Positions 36,955 through 46,771 are shown, numbered from the stretch's first letter. The stretch: 64,000 nt of DNA from Ichthyobacterium seriolicida (GCF_002369955.1 NZ_AP014564.1:60893-124892); one strand, 5' to 3'. A program made the numbers and translations. Notes: a model not told the origin generated them from the sequence alone.

Positions 36955-37410
36955 ATGCTCAAAGCGGTAAATATTCTAAACAAAAAAGCCAGATTTCATT
37001 ACGAATTACTGGAGAAATACACTGCTGGAATAAAGTTAAATGGAACGGAAATAAAATCTATAAGACACGGTAAAGCTAGAATAGTTGAGAGTTTTTGTGA
37101 GGCTATCCAAGGGGAATTATTTGTGATTAATATGTATATAGAAGAGTATGAATACGGAACATATAACAATCATCAGGTCAAAAGGAACAGGAAACTTCTC
37201 TTAAACAGAAGGGAGATTACAAAAATAGAGAAAAAAGTAAAAAATGCAGGACTGACTATAATACCTACTAGATTATTTATAAATGAAAAAGGTTTAGCTA
37301 AGTTAGACATACATGTAGCAAAGGGAAAGAAATTATACGATAAAAGACAAGCTCTAAAAGACAGAGAAGTAAAGCGAGACATAAGTAGAACAAAAAAGAA
37401 TAGAATATGA
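36955..37410 (+). CDS. smpB: SsrA-binding protein SmpB
   Basis: This 151-residue tmRNA partner rescues stalled ribosomes. Family blocks are NKKARFHYELLEKYTAGI, LNGTEIKSIRHGKA, YEYGTYNNHQVKRNRKLLL and the basic C-terminal tail KLYDKRQALKDREVKRD. The length is normal. Its stop overlaps the start of the next gene (ATGA at 37407-37410), so the two are cotranscribed. Confidence 0.97.
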   Translation: MLKAVNILNKKARFHYELLEKYTAGIKLNGTEIKSIRHGKARIVESFCEAIQGELFVINMYIEEYEYGTYNNHQVKRNRKLLLNRREITKIEKKVKNAGLTIIPTRLFINEKGLAKLDIHVAKGKKLYDKRQALKDREVKRDISRTKKNRI

Positions 37411-38471
37411 AGTATTCTACTTTGCACTTAAATGGACGTTTGTATTCTAAAGATGACTTATTGAGTTTGAGCAAAAAAAAAATGAGTGACCAACTCGAGG
37501 AATGGGAGAAATATTTTTATTCTTTTATATGTGAATGGTTATCTGATTCAGACTGTATAGAATTGAGAACATCAGGCACCACGGGAAAGCCTAAAACTAT
37601 ATTTGTTAATAAACAGAGTTTTATCAATAGCGCTTTGGCTACTGCCGAATTTTTAAAATTGAAACCTGGCCATACTTCATTATTATCTATGTCTTGTAGA
37701 TATATCGCTGCTAAGATGATGATCATAAGAGCAATGGTTTCAAAATTAGAGCTAATCTCCATAAAGCCAACTTCTAATCCTCTGTCTAATATTTATTTTC
37801 CAATTGACTTTTGTGCACTTACTCCAATGCAAGTGGCAAATAGCAGTGTAGAGGAGATATCTAATATAAAAAAACTCATCATAGGCGGCGGAGCTATCAA
37901 TAAGAATCTAGAATCCAAATTGAGAGCTATAGATGGAGTAGATATTTTTCATACATATGGCATGACTGAAACTATATCTCATATAGCTATTAGAAATATT
38001 AATGATGAATATTTCAAGACTCTTAAAAACGTTAGAATATCGACTGATTATAGAAGTTGTTTAGTCATTCATGCCCCTTTGCTTTGTGAAAAACAAATAG
38101 TCACAAATGATATTGTAGAACTTAAAAGTCACGATAAGTTTCTTTGGAGAGGCAGATATGATAATGTTATAAATAGTGGAGGTATAAAATTATCAGCCGA
38201 AGATATAGAAAAAAAGATAAATGAAGTTCTAGACAGAAATATATTCATATCCTCTATTGAAGATGAGGTTTTGGGAGAGAAGTTGGTTTTGGTAATAGAA
38301 GGTGAACAAGACGATATAGACATTTCTAATATTTACCATAAATTGGATAAATACCAACGCCCTAAGGAGATATTCTTTACAGATAAATTCACTTATACAG
38401 GCAGTGGAAAAATAAATAGAAATAAAACTTTATCAAATATTATTAATAACAATAGAGTTATTAATTTTTAA
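37407..38471 (+). CDS. menE: O-succinylbenzoate-CoA ligase (MenE), short form
   Basis: This 354-residue adenylate-forming enzyme activates o-succinylbenzoate in menaquinone synthesis. The AMP-binding motif is RTSGTTGKPKTI. YGMTETISHIA and GRYDNVINSGGIKL follow, and the lysine in GSGKINRN is the likely catalytic one. It is shorter than E. coli MenE because the N-terminal part is reduced, as in other flavobacterial copies. No other men gene is in the window, so the exact substrate rests on family resemblance. Confidence 0.82.
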   Translation: MKYSTLHLNGRLYSKDDLLSLSKKKMSDQLEEWEKYFYSFICEWLSDSDCIELRTSGTTGKPKTIFVNKQSFINSALATAEFLKLKPGHTSLLSMSCRYIAAKMMIIRAMVSKLELISIKPTSNPLSNIYFPIDFCALTPMQVANSSVEEISNIKKLIIGGGAINKNLESKLRAIDGVDIFHTYGMTETISHIAIRNINDEYFKTLKNVRISTDYRSCLVIHAPLLCEKQIVTNDIVELKSHDKFLWRGRYDNVINSGGIKLSAEDIEKKINEVLDRNIFISSIEDEVLGEKLVLVIEGEQDDIDISNIYHKLDKYQRPKEIFFTDKFTYTGSGKINRNKTLSNIINNNRVINF

Positions 38472-38505
38472 ACAGAAAACAGACATAATTAAGTTAATAA
38501 GCTAA

Positions 38506-39810
38506 ATGGCAAATATAGTAGCTATAGTAGGTAGACCTAATGTTGGAAAATCTACTTTTTTTAATAGGTTGACAAAAAAGAGGAGTGCTATTGTAGATTC
38601 GGTAAGTGGGGTCACTAGGGATAGAAATTATGGCAAAAGTGATTGGAACGGCCGTGAATTCTCTGTGATAGACACTGGAGGATACGTCTATGGTAGTGAT
38701 GATGTTTTTGAAAAAGAGATACGCGAACAGGTCAAATTAGCAATAGATGAAGCCGATGTAATCTTATTTATGGTTGATATAGTGGGGGTTACAGATATGG
38801 ATAAAGACGTCTCGAATATTTTGAGGAAATCTAAAAAGCCCGTATTACTAATTGTCAATAAAGTCGATAACTCATTGCAAGTTATGGAGGCTGTGGATTT
38901 TTACTCTCTAGGCTTTAAGAGTTTTCACAGTATTTCAGCTATTAATGGCAGCGGCACAGGGGACCTGTTAGATGAGGTAGTATCGTATTTTTCAGATAAA
39001 AAAGACACGGAAGAAGACAGCGCTATACCTAAAATAGCTGTAGTGGGCAGACCTAATGCTGGCAAATCTTCTTTTATAAATGCTCTAATAGGTGAAAACA
39101 GGAATATAGTAACGGATATAGCAGGAACTACTAGAGATTCATTGGGAGTTAAGTATAATAGGTTTGGTCAGGAATTTATTCTGATAGATACCGCAGGGGT
39201 GAGAAAAAAATCTAAAGTAAATGAGGACATAGAGTTTTATTCTGTAATGCGTTCTATCAGATCTATAGAACAAAGCGATATATGTTTTCACATAGTAGAT
39301 GCCACTAGAGGATTTGAAGCTCAAGATCAAAATATTTATCACCTGATAGAAAGAAATAGAAAAGGCGCTGTAATACTAATAAACAAATGGGATTTAGTCG
39401 AAAAAGAAACCAACACTATTAAACATTTAGAAAAAGAGATAAGGGAGAAAATACGTCCTTTTGATAACGTTCCAATAATATTCATATCGTCGTTAACAAA
39501 ACAGCGTATTTTTAAAGCCATAGAGGAAGTTTCGGTCGTATACGAAAATTTGAGAAGGAAAATAAAAACTAACAAATTAAATGAAGTTATGATTCCTATT
39601 ATAGAGCGAACCCCTCCCCCAGTGGTTAAAAACAAGTACATAAAAATAAAGTTTTGCAATCAGCTTATGACCAGCACCCCAAAATTTGTATTTTTTACGA
39701 ATCTACCTCAGTATATAAAAGAGCCATATAAAAGGTTTATTGAAAACAAATTAAGAGATAATTTTGATTTTAAAGGCGCTCCCATATCCATATATTTCAG
39801 AAAGAAATAA
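38506..39810 (+). CDS. der: Ribosome-assembly GTPase Der (EngA)
   Basis: This 434-residue protein has two consecutive GTPase domains needed for 50S subunit maturation. G1 motifs GRPNVGKS and GRPNAGKS, G3 DTGG and DTAG, and G4 NKVD and NKWD are all present. The C-terminal KH-like domain includes RTPPPVVKNKYIKIKF. It starts 34 bp after menE on the same strand. Confidence 0.97.
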   Translation: MANIVAIVGRPNVGKSTFFNRLTKKRSAIVDSVSGVTRDRNYGKSDWNGREFSVIDTGGYVYGSDDVFEKEIREQVKLAIDEADVILFMVDIVGVTDMDKDVSNILRKSKKPVLLIVNKVDNSLQVMEAVDFYSLGFKSFHSISAINGSGTGDLLDEVVSYFSDKKDTEEDSAIPKIAVVGRPNAGKSSFINALIGENRNIVTDIAGTTRDSLGVKYNRFGQEFILIDTAGVRKKSKVNEDIEFYSVMRSIRSIEQSDICFHIVDATRGFEAQDQNIYHLIERNRKGAVILINKWDLVEKETNTIKHLEKEIREKIRPFDNVPIIFISSLTKQRIFKAIEEVSVVYENLRRKIKTNKLNEVMIPIIERTPPPVVKNKYIKIKFCNQLMTSTPKFVFFTNLPQYIKEPYKRFIENKLRDNFDFKGAPISIYFRKK

Positions 39811-39980
39811 AATTAAATAGCTTTAGCTAGCTGCTCTGTAATAAACTATTCTACTAGAATATATTAATCGAACCCAGATTAATAATCTGTGTCAAAATGG
39901 CATTTAGTTTATATAACAATTTCAATGGCATGAATTTTGAGATATTCTATCATCAGATAGAACTGTAAAATAAAATTCAT

Positions 39981-42563
39981 ATGAACCTAGAAAATTTTAC
40001 CATAAAGGCTCAAGAGACTATACAGAAATCTAGTGAATTAGCTAAAACTTATAGTCATAACCAGATTGAAAATGCACATATTTTCAAAGCCCTGTTAGAT
40101 ATAGACAAGGACATTATTCCCTTCATTCTAAAGAGGATAAATGTAGATATAACAATACTCGAAAGATCTGTAGATCATCAATTAGATAAAATAGTTAAGG
40201 TTTCAGGTGCTGATGTTCTCTTATCGCACAAAACTGCAAAAATGCTAAAAGAAGCTGTAGACATCTCAAAGGAGATGGGCGATCAATACGTATCTATAGA
40301 ACATCTTATTTTATCTATTTTCAGAGATGAAAATAATCTCAAAATACTCAAAGACAAGAGTGTATCAGAAAAAGATCTTAAAGCAGCTATAGATGAATTG
40401 AGAAAAGGAAGTAAAGTAAACAGTAAAACAGCAGAAAACACATATAACGCTTTAGGCAAATACGCTAAAAACCTCAATGAACTAGCCTTAAATAACAAAT
40501 TAGATCCAGTTATAGGTAGAGACGATGAAATTAGACGTCTCTTACAGATAATTTCCAGAAGGACTAAAAACAATCCCATATTGGTTGGAGAACCTGGCAC
40601 AGGAAAAACAGCTATTGTAGAAGGGTTAGCTTGTAGAATTTTACGTGGCGATGTGCCAGATAACTTGAGAGATATAAAAATCTATTCTCTAGATATGGGA
40701 GCCCTTATCGCTGGAGCTAAATACAAAGGCGAGTTTGAAGAACGATTGAAATCGGTTGTAAAAGAAGTCAACTCTTCTGATGGAAAAATCATTTTGTTCA
40801 TAGATGAGATACACACTTTGGTTGGATCAGGGGGAGGAGAAGGAGCTATGGATGCAGCCAATATCTTAAAACCCGATTTAGCCAGGGGGACACTTAGGGC
40901 CATAGGCGCTACTACTCTTTCCGAACACCAAAAATATTTTGAAAAGGACAAGGCCTTAGAGCGCCGTTTTCAGAAAATTTTAATCGAAGAGCCTAATATA
41001 GATAGCGCTATATCTATATTAAGAGGCATAAAGGAAAAATATGAAACACATCATAAGGTTCAAATAAAAGACAGCGCTATTATATCGGCCGTCACTTTAT
41101 CAGACAGATATATTACAGATAGGTTTTTGCCAGACAAAGCAATAGATCTGATAGATGAAGCTGCATCTAAATTAAACTTAGAGATAAATTCCAAGCCAGA
41201 GGTATTAGATAAATTAGACCGAAAGATTCTCCAATCAGAAATAGAGATTGAAGCCATAAAAAGGGAAAGTGATGATGATAAATTAAAATCTATAACTGCT
41301 GAGATAGCCAATTTAAAAGAAAAGCGCAATAAGATAAATGCCAAATGGCAAAACGAACGAGACTTAGTAAATAAGATACAGAGAGAGAAAGAGAATATAG
41401 ATAATTACAAATCTGAGGCTGATAGAGCAGAGAGAGAGGGTGATTATGCAAAGGTCGCTGAGCTCAGATATGGGAAGATTAAAGAGGCTCAAAAAAGTAT
41501 TGATGACAATCAAAATATACTTTCTAAAAATAAGGAGTTAAACCTTATAAAAGAGGAGATTAGCTCTGAGGATATAGCTGAAGTAGTAGCCAAATGGACA
41601 GGCATTCCAGTTTCTAAAATGTTACAGAGCGAACAAGAGAAATTATTAAACTTAGAGGGCGAATTACATAAATATGTAGTAGGTCAACAGGAAGCTATTA
41701 GCGCTGTTTCAAATTCTATCAGGAGATCTAGAGCAGGGTTACATTCTGGGGATAAACCAATAGGGTCATTCTTATTTTTAGGAACTACAGGTGTGGGAAA
41801 AACAGAATTAGCAAAAGCATTAGCCTCTTATCTCTTTGACGATAAAAAAGCTATTATCAGAATAGATATGAGCGAATACCAAGAGAGACATTCTATAAGT
41901 AGACTATTGGGTTCTCCTCCTGGATACATAGGTTATGAAGAGGGAGGACAATTGACAGAAGCTGTAAGGAGAAAGCCTTATTCCATAGTTTTGTTAGACG
42001 AGATTGAAAAAGCCCATCGAGATGTTTTCAACATATTACTTCAAGTTCTAGACGAAGGCAGACTCACAGATAATAAAGGACGCTTAGTGGATTTCAAAAA
42101 CACTATTATAATAATGACATCGAATATGGGAAGTCACCTCATACAGAATAAATACGATACTTTAAAAGGTGACATATCTAGTGCTATGGATCAAGCTAAA
42201 GATGAGGTTTTGAGTTTGTTAAAAAGTTCTATAAAACCAGAGTTTTTAAATAGAATAGACGATATTATAGTCTTTAGTCCACTATCTAAATCAGACGTTA
42301 GGGAAGTGATAGAACTTCAATTAGTAGAAGTCAAAAAGATATTGAAACGACAAAATATAACTTTAGAGATCAGTCAAGAGGCCATAGAATACATAGCTGA
42401 CAATGGATATGAACCAGAATATGGAGCGAGACCTATAAAGAGATTGATACAGAGAGAGGTCTTAGACAAGATATCTAGAGAAATATTATCTAATAAAGTT
42501 ATAGACAATGGTGTTATTTCTATTCAAGGAGATTGCCAAGTTAAGTTATTAGAATCTCAATGA
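39981..42563 (+). CDS. clpB: Disaggregase ClpB
   Basis: This 860-residue AAA+ chaperone works with DnaK to resolve aggregates. It has an N-terminal Clp repeat domain, a first ATPase module with GEPGTGKT, a middle coiled coil around residues 400-520 and a second module with GTTGVGKT. IGATTLSEHQKYFEKDKALERRF contains the typical sensor and arginine finger. It lacks a ClpC-type zinc finger and the IGF/L loop for ClpP. No heat-shock inverted repeat is evident upstream; an IS982-like end fragment lies at 39866. Confidence 0.96.
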   Translation: MNLENFTIKAQETIQKSSELAKTYSHNQIENAHIFKALLDIDKDIIPFILKRINVDITILERSVDHQLDKIVKVSGADVLLSHKTAKMLKEAVDISKEMGDQYVSIEHLILSIFRDENNLKILKDKSVSEKDLKAAIDELRKGSKVNSKTAENTYNALGKYAKNLNELALNNKLDPVIGRDDEIRRLLQIISRRTKNNPILVGEPGTGKTAIVEGLACRILRGDVPDNLRDIKIYSLDMGALIAGAKYKGEFEERLKSVVKEVNSSDGKIILFIDEIHTLVGSGGGEGAMDAANILKPDLARGTLRAIGATTLSEHQKYFEKDKALERRFQKILIEEPNIDSAISILRGIKEKYETHHKVQIKDSAIISAVTLSDRYITDRFLPDKAIDLIDEAASKLNLEINSKPEVLDKLDRKILQSEIEIEAIKRESDDDKLKSITAEIANLKEKRNKINAKWQNERDLVNKIQREKENIDNYKSEADRAEREGDYAKVAELRYGKIKEAQKSIDDNQNILSKNKELNLIKEEISSEDIAEVVAKWTGIPVSKMLQSEQEKLLNLEGELHKYVVGQQEAISAVSNSIRRSRAGLHSGDKPIGSFLFLGTTGVGKTELAKALASYLFDDKKAIIRIDMSEYQERHSISRLLGSPPGYIGYEEGGQLTEAVRRKPYSIVLLDEIEKAHRDVFNILLQVLDEGRLTDNKGRLVDFKNTIIIMTSNMGSHLIQNKYDTLKGDISSAMDQAKDEVLSLLKSSIKPEFLNRIDDIIVFSPLSKSDVREVIELQLVEVKKILKRQNITLEISQEAIEYIADNGYEPEYGARPIKRLIQREVLDKISREILSNKVIDNGVISIQGDCQVKLLESQ

Positions 42564-42618
42564 ATAATTTAAAATTTATCTAAAGCGTTATTTTTTTCAT
42601 GCGAGTTTAAAAAAATAT

Positions 42619-42626
42619 TACCTTTG
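42619..42626 (+). promoter_or_regulatory. -7 box for the tRNA-Ser/tRNA-Pro pair
   Basis: TACCTTTG followed by CC fits TAnnTTTG and lies 36 bases before tRNA-Ser. Confidence 0.45.
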
Positions 42627-42661
42627 CCTGCCGTAAGGCTAAATTGGTTTTATGGTAGTTA

Positions 42662-42750
42662 GGAGAGGTGGCTGAGTGGCTGAAAGCGGCACCCTGCTAA
42701 GGTGTTATACCTCTTAAAGGGTATCGAGGGTTCGAATCCCTCTCTCTCCG
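42662..42750 (+). tRNA. tRNA-Ser (anticodon GCT)
   Basis: The gene has acceptor strand GGAGAGG, an anticodon stem around CTGCTAA with anticodon GCT, a long variable arm (ACCTCTTAAAGGGT region) and a T arm with TTCGAAT. The long variable arm and GCT identify serine. The discriminator is G. tRNA-Pro follows 14 bases later. Confidence 0.96.
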
Positions 42751-42764
42751 CTATCTGAGTCTTT

Positions 42765-42839
42765 CGGGGTGTAGCGTAGCCTGGTTATCGCGCCTGCTTT
42801 GGGAGCAGGAGGTCGCAGGTTCGAATCCTGCCACCCCGA
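42765..42839 (+). tRNA. tRNA-Pro (anticodon TGG)
   Basis: The acceptor stem CGGGGTG/CACCCCG, an anticodon stem CCTGC/GCAGG with loop TTTGGGA and a T arm GCAGG/CCTGC fold cleanly. The anticodon is TGG. It is probably cotranscribed with tRNA-Ser. Confidence 0.96.
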
Positions 42840-43017
42840 CTCTTTTTTTCTCATATCAAAAGGGGGAAATTCCAGGTAATTTAAATGTGTTTTTATTTTC
42901 TTTGAACAATCTAAAAGAAATAACATTTTTAGTTAAATTTCAACAACCACATATGCGCTTGTCACCGAGCTTAGTATTAAAATAACTCTTTGTCTAATGA
43001 TTTAATTACCTAAGGAC

Positions 43018-44337
43018 ATGCTTATATCTAATCTAAAGGAATACGTAAAAAATAAGGATGATCAAAAAATCCTAGACCTTTTAAAAGATATGCATGCTGT
43101 TGATGTAGCAGAATTATTAAATAATCTGCAGACAGAACACTCCCTCTATGTATACAATTTAATAGATCAAGAAAAGACATCTCATGTTCTCATAGAGTTA
43201 GATGAAGATTTAAGGGAGAGAATATTTAATGAGAGATCCTCAAAAGAGATTGCAGAAAATATAGAAAATATGCAATCTGATGATGCAGCTCATATTATAA
43301 ATGAGTTGCCTTTAGATAGAAAGGATGAAGTAATAGCTCAGATAGAGGACAAAAAACACGTTAAGGACATAATAGATCTCCTCAGACACCGAGAGGGTAG
43401 CGCTGGCAGTTTGATGGGCAAAGAGTTAGTCAAAGTCAATGAGAATTGGCATATGATTAACTGCGTGAGGGAAATGCGCAAACAAGCCGAAGAAATAGAA
43501 AAAGTTCACGGAGTATATGTAGTAAATGATGACAATATATTTCTAGGCACACTGTCTTTAAAGAGATTACTCACCGTTTCTACTAGAGCTATTATAAAAG
43601 ACATTTACAATAAATCTACATTAAAAGTGATGGTAAGCGATTCTAAAGAGACCGTATCGCTATTGATGCAAAAGTATGATTTGTTTGTCTTGCCAGTGGT
43701 TGACGACAATGGAGTTTTAGTAGGTAAGATAACCTTAGATGACGTAGTAGATGTAATAACAGATGAAGCTGAGAAAGATTATCAATTAGCATCGGGAATA
43801 TCATCGGATATAAGGTCTAATAATAGCATACTTCGATTGACTAAAGCCAGACTGCCTTGGTTATTAATAGGTTTGATAGGTGGAATATGTGGAGCTAGAA
43901 TAATAGGTTTATTCGACATAGCAGAACATATAGAATTATCGCTTTTTATACCTCTTATAGGTGCCATGAGTGGCAACGTTGGCGTTCAATCTTCAGCCAT
44001 AGTAGTAAAAGATTTAGCAACGGGTAAAAGCTTTGACAATATTTGGATGACTCTGTTTAAAGAGTTAAAAGTATCTTTTATCAATGGCATTTCTTGCTCG
44101 GTAATTATATATTCATTCTGTTATATTTTATACGGCATTGATATATCTGTTGTGGTTTCTATATCTCTTATAATAGTCATGATATTCGCCTCTTTATTCG
44201 GAACTTTTGTTCCATTAGCACTCAACAAATGCGGAATAGATCCAGCTTTGGCCACAGGACCATTTATAACGACTTCTAATGATATTTTAGGACTCTTCGT
44301 GTATTTTTTCATAGCAGGTTTGGTTTTAGGCTTCTGA
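43018..44337 (+). CDS. mgtE: Magnesium transporter MgtE
   Basis: This 439-residue Mg2+ channel has an N-terminal superhelical domain (residues 1-120), two CBS domains (VYVVNDDNIFLGTLSL and LPVVDDNGVLVGKITLDDVVD) and five transmembrane helices at the C-terminal end. The pore signature is PLIGAMSGNVGVQSSAIVVKDLATG, and DPALATGPFITTSNDILGL follows. The next gene starts one base after its stop. Confidence 0.95.
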   Translation: MLISNLKEYVKNKDDQKILDLLKDMHAVDVAELLNNLQTEHSLYVYNLIDQEKTSHVLIELDEDLRERIFNERSSKEIAENIENMQSDDAAHIINELPLDRKDEVIAQIEDKKHVKDIIDLLRHREGSAGSLMGKELVKVNENWHMINCVREMRKQAEEIEKVHGVYVVNDDNIFLGTLSLKRLLTVSTRAIIKDIYNKSTLKVMVSDSKETVSLLMQKYDLFVLPVVDDNGVLVGKITLDDVVDVITDEAEKDYQLASGISSDIRSNNSILRLTKARLPWLLIGLIGGICGARIIGLFDIAEHIELSLFIPLIGAMSGNVGVQSSAIVVKDLATGKSFDNIWMTLFKELKVSFINGISCSVIIYSFCYILYGIDISVVVSISLIIVMIFASLFGTFVPLALNKCGIDPALATGPFITTSNDILGLFVYFFIAGLVLGF

Positions 44338-44338
44338 A

Positions 44339-45289
44339 ATGAGAATACTAATACTGGATGTCAATCACCCTTATTTAGAAGAAAAATTAACCTCTTTGGG
44401 TTATACCTGCCATTTGGATTACACTAGTTCAAAAGAGTCTTTGGAATCTAAGATTCATCTTTATCAAGGAATTATAATAAGGAGTAGATTTAAGATCTGT
44501 TCAAATTTTTTAGATAAATGCACTTCACTCAAATTTATAGTTAGATCAGGTTCTGGATTAGAGAATATAGATGTAGACTACGCCAAGAAGAAAAACATAG
44601 TTTGCATGAACTCCCCTGAAGGCAGTACAGATGCCGTGGCGGAACATTCTATAGGAATGTTATTATCTCTATTTAACAATTTAAACAGGTCTGATAATGA
44701 GGTTAGATCAGGTAAATGGAACAGAGAGAAAAACAGGGGTGTAGAAATAGCTGGCAAGACAATAGGAATTATAGGTTATGGGAATATGGGAAGGACCTTT
44801 GCTAAGAAATTATGCGGTTTTGGTTCTAAAGTTCTAGCCTATGATATTAAGAGGGACTACGCAGATAAATTTGCTCAAGAGGTGTCTATAGATCATCTAT
44901 TTGAGCAAGCAGATATTCTGAGTTTTCACGTTCCCATAGATGATTCTACAAAAAATATGTTCAATGAGGATTTTGTAAATAAATTTCACAAACCATTTTA
45001 TCTCATCAATACTTCAAGGGGTGGTGTAGTGTCCTTGTCGGATTTAGTAAGTGCTATAAAAAGCAAAAAAGTATTAGGAGCTTGTTTGGATGTCTTAGAG
45101 TATGAACAAAGTTCCTTTGAGATGTTCTATGATAGAGATGTATTAAACGATCATTTTAAATATCTCATAAATTCTGACAAGGTAATTTTCAGTCCGCATG
45201 TAGCAGGTTGGACCGTAGAATCTCATATTAAAACAGCAAGGGTAATAGTAGAAAAAATAATATCTCTAAACGAGAATACAAGGGATTAA
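44339..45289 (+). CDS. D-2-hydroxyacid dehydrogenase, phosphoglycerate dehydrogenase-like
   Basis: This 316-residue NAD-dependent dehydrogenase has a Rossmann motif GIIGYGNMGRTFAKK, an Arg-containing INTSRGGVV, a Glu region around CLDVLEYE and the catalytic His in FSPHVAGWT. The N-terminal catalytic half has IIIRSRFKIC and VRSGSGLENIDVDYA. It lacks the ACT domain of full-length SerA. It could be the first serine-biosynthesis enzyme or a related hydroxyacid dehydrogenase; the substrate cannot be read from the sequence. It is one base after mgtE, so cotranscribed. Confidence 0.85.
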   Translation: MRILILDVNHPYLEEKLTSLGYTCHLDYTSSKESLESKIHLYQGIIIRSRFKICSNFLDKCTSLKFIVRSGSGLENIDVDYAKKKNIVCMNSPEGSTDAVAEHSIGMLLSLFNNLNRSDNEVRSGKWNREKNRGVEIAGKTIGIIGYGNMGRTFAKKLCGFGSKVLAYDIKRDYADKFAQEVSIDHLFEQADILSFHVPIDDSTKNMFNEDFVNKFHKPFYLINTSRGGVVSLSDLVSAIKSKKVLGACLDVLEYEQSSFEMFYDRDVLNDHFKYLINSDKVIFSPHVAGWTVESHIKTARVIVEKIISLNENTRD

Positions 45290-45309
45290 AACAGCATAAT
45301 TTATCCTTG

Positions 45310-45330
45310 AAAACTATAAAAAATAGTTTT
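45310..45330 (+). terminator. AT-only hairpin after the dehydrogenase gene
   Basis: Arms AAAACTAT and ATAGTTTT enclose AAAAA, followed by ATTTTG. The weak AT stem may act as a terminator or lie within the next gene's promoter region. Confidence 0.4.
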
Positions 45331-45391
45331 ATTTTGTACTTTAGCCGACTGGTTAAAATAACTTTATTACAACTTTAATTTTTTAATACTG

Positions 45392-45745
45392 ATGCAAGTT
45401 ACAGGTACTATAAATTTGATGAGAGATGTTCAAGTTTTTGAAAGTGGTTTTAGAAAGAGAGAAATTGTTTTGGCTACTGAAGAGCAGTATCAGCAACATC
45501 TATTGATAGAATTCACACAAGACAGATGTGAATTATTAAATGCCTATAAAGAGGGAGATAAGATCACTGCTCATATAAATTTAAGAGGTAGAAAGTGGAC
45601 CAATCCCGAAGGCAAGGATATGTATTTCAATTCTATACATTGCTGGAAGATAGAAAAGTCTGATAACAACAGCAGCGATGATAATTTTGAAACTGCTCCC
45701 TCTCAAAAAGAGGAAATGCTAGATGATGACGATTTACCTTTTTAA
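45392..45745 (+). CDS. DUF3127 protein, small OB-fold-like
   Basis: This 117-residue cytoplasmic protein belongs to the DUF3127 family, mostly found in Bacteroidota. The beta-rich core (VTGTINLMRDVQVFESGFRKRE and GDKITAHINLRGRKW) is followed by a flexible acidic tail ending DDDDLPF. The tail closely resembles the C-terminal tip of single-stranded DNA-binding protein that recruits partners, so a role at DNA is possible. It lies 17 bp before the flavodoxin gene. Confidence 0.82.
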   Translation: MQVTGTINLMRDVQVFESGFRKREIVLATEEQYQQHLLIEFTQDRCELLNAYKEGDKITAHINLRGRKWTNPEGKDMYFNSIHCWKIEKSDNNSSDDNFETAPSQKEEMLDDDDLPF

Positions 45746-45762
45746 AGTTTTGTCTTTGACAT

Positions 45763-46275
45763 ATGTGTAAAATAGGGATTGTATTTGGCTCTGATTCAGG
45801 AGTGACAGAAGAAATAGCCTCTAAGATTCATGAATGTTTAGGAGAAGATCTCACAGATGTTATAGATGTATACGATGCTGATGTAGATTACTTTGACAAG
45901 TACAATAAATTAATTTTAGGTTTATCTACTTGGTATGATGGGGAATTACAAAGTGCGTGGGAAGAATTTTTAGATGATTTCAAGACTGTAGATTTTACAG
46001 GCAAGACAGTTGCATTGTTTGGTCTAGGCGATCAGATTGGCTACGGAGAGTATTTTTGTGACGGCGTAGGAATTATAGGAGAAGTTGTCAAAAATAACGG
46101 AGGAAAAATAATTGGACAATGGCCTACAGAGGGTTATGATTATGATGAAAGTAAAGCAGATTTAGGGAATGGCAAATTTATGGGCTTGCTCTTAGATGAA
46201 GATAACCAATCTGAATTAACCCAAGAGAGGATAGAGAAATGGATAGAACAGGTAAAAAAAGAATTTAACCTATAA
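45763..46275 (+). CDS. fldA: Flavodoxin
   Basis: This 170-residue FMN electron carrier is of the long-chain type. The phosphate-binding loop is degenerate (VFGSDSGVTEEIA). The FMN-contact regions LSTWYDGELQSAWEEF and FGLGDQIGYGEYFCDGVG follow, then the long-chain insertion. It replaces ferredoxin in many redox reactions, often under iron limitation. It lies 17 bp after the DUF3127 gene on the same strand. A hairpin TTGGCTT/AAGCCAA at 46291-46308 follows. Confidence 0.93.
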   Translation: MCKIGIVFGSDSGVTEEIASKIHECLGEDLTDVIDVYDADVDYFDKYNKLILGLSTWYDGELQSAWEEFLDDFKTVDFTGKTVALFGLGDQIGYGEYFCDGVGIIGEVVKNNGGKIIGQWPTEGYDYDESKADLGNGKFMGLLLDEDNQSELTQERIEKWIEQVKKEFNL

Positions 46276-46290
46276 TATCACAGAGATACT

Positions 46291-46308
46291 TTGGCTTGAC
46301 TAAGCCAA
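46291..46308 (+). terminator. Hairpin after fldA
   Basis: Arms TTGGCTT and AAGCCAA enclose GACT, 15 bases after the fldA stop. There is no immediate T run, so termination is uncertain. Confidence 0.45.
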
Positions 46309-46709
46309 GTCATTCGTTTAATTTAAAAAAAAAGATAATTATCTCATTATCAGGAAATTAGATCTTCTTTTTTTTACTATTTCCATTCCATATCTTTATT
46401 TAGTTTTTTTTAAGGTAATTTTTATCAGAAATACGCTTTTATGTCCCTGTGCTCTACTTTGGACGAATAAAATCCTACCTAAATAAAATAATCTAGACTT
46501 GATTAATACCCCCACCCTCCCCTCCTAATAAAAAAAAGCTTGAAAGGAGTTATTATTTAGCATTAACCTACTAAAAGTGATTTGTTTTTGGCTAGTAATT
46601 AATTTGAACTCAGGTTAATAAAGAAGCGAGAGATACGAAAAGAGTTATTAATATCAAAAAATACTTTACCTGTTAACTCTGGATTGTTATTATCTCTCAA
46701 ACAAAAAAA

Positions 46710-46735
46710 AAGCTGCCTCGGTTTTGAGACAGCTT
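46710..46735 (-). terminator. Terminator-like stem after the TonB-receptor gene
   Basis: Arms AAGCTGCCTC and GAGACAGCTT enclose GGTTTT. On the minus strand the stem is followed by T8, 37 bases beyond the stop of the receptor gene. Confidence 0.75.
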
Positions 46736-46771
46736 CTTGAGATTATTAGTAAATAAAAAGATTTCTGTTTT

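Larger units (their letters stand above)
46276..46771. other. Intergenic region between fldA and TonB-receptor gene
   Basis: There is no gene in 496 bp between these convergent genes. Features are the hairpin at 46291-46308, a pyrimidine-rich tract (ACCCCCACCCTCCCCTCC near 46508), an IS982-like end (ATTTGAACTCAGGTTAATAA, about 46602-46621) and the dispersed stem-loop at 46710. Confidence 0.55.

Noticed and set aside
45310-45330. AAAACTAT/ATAGTTTT as a regulatory hairpin of the DUF3127 gene
   Set aside because: The arms are almost all A/T and such pairs are expected by chance here; I list it only as a weak terminator.
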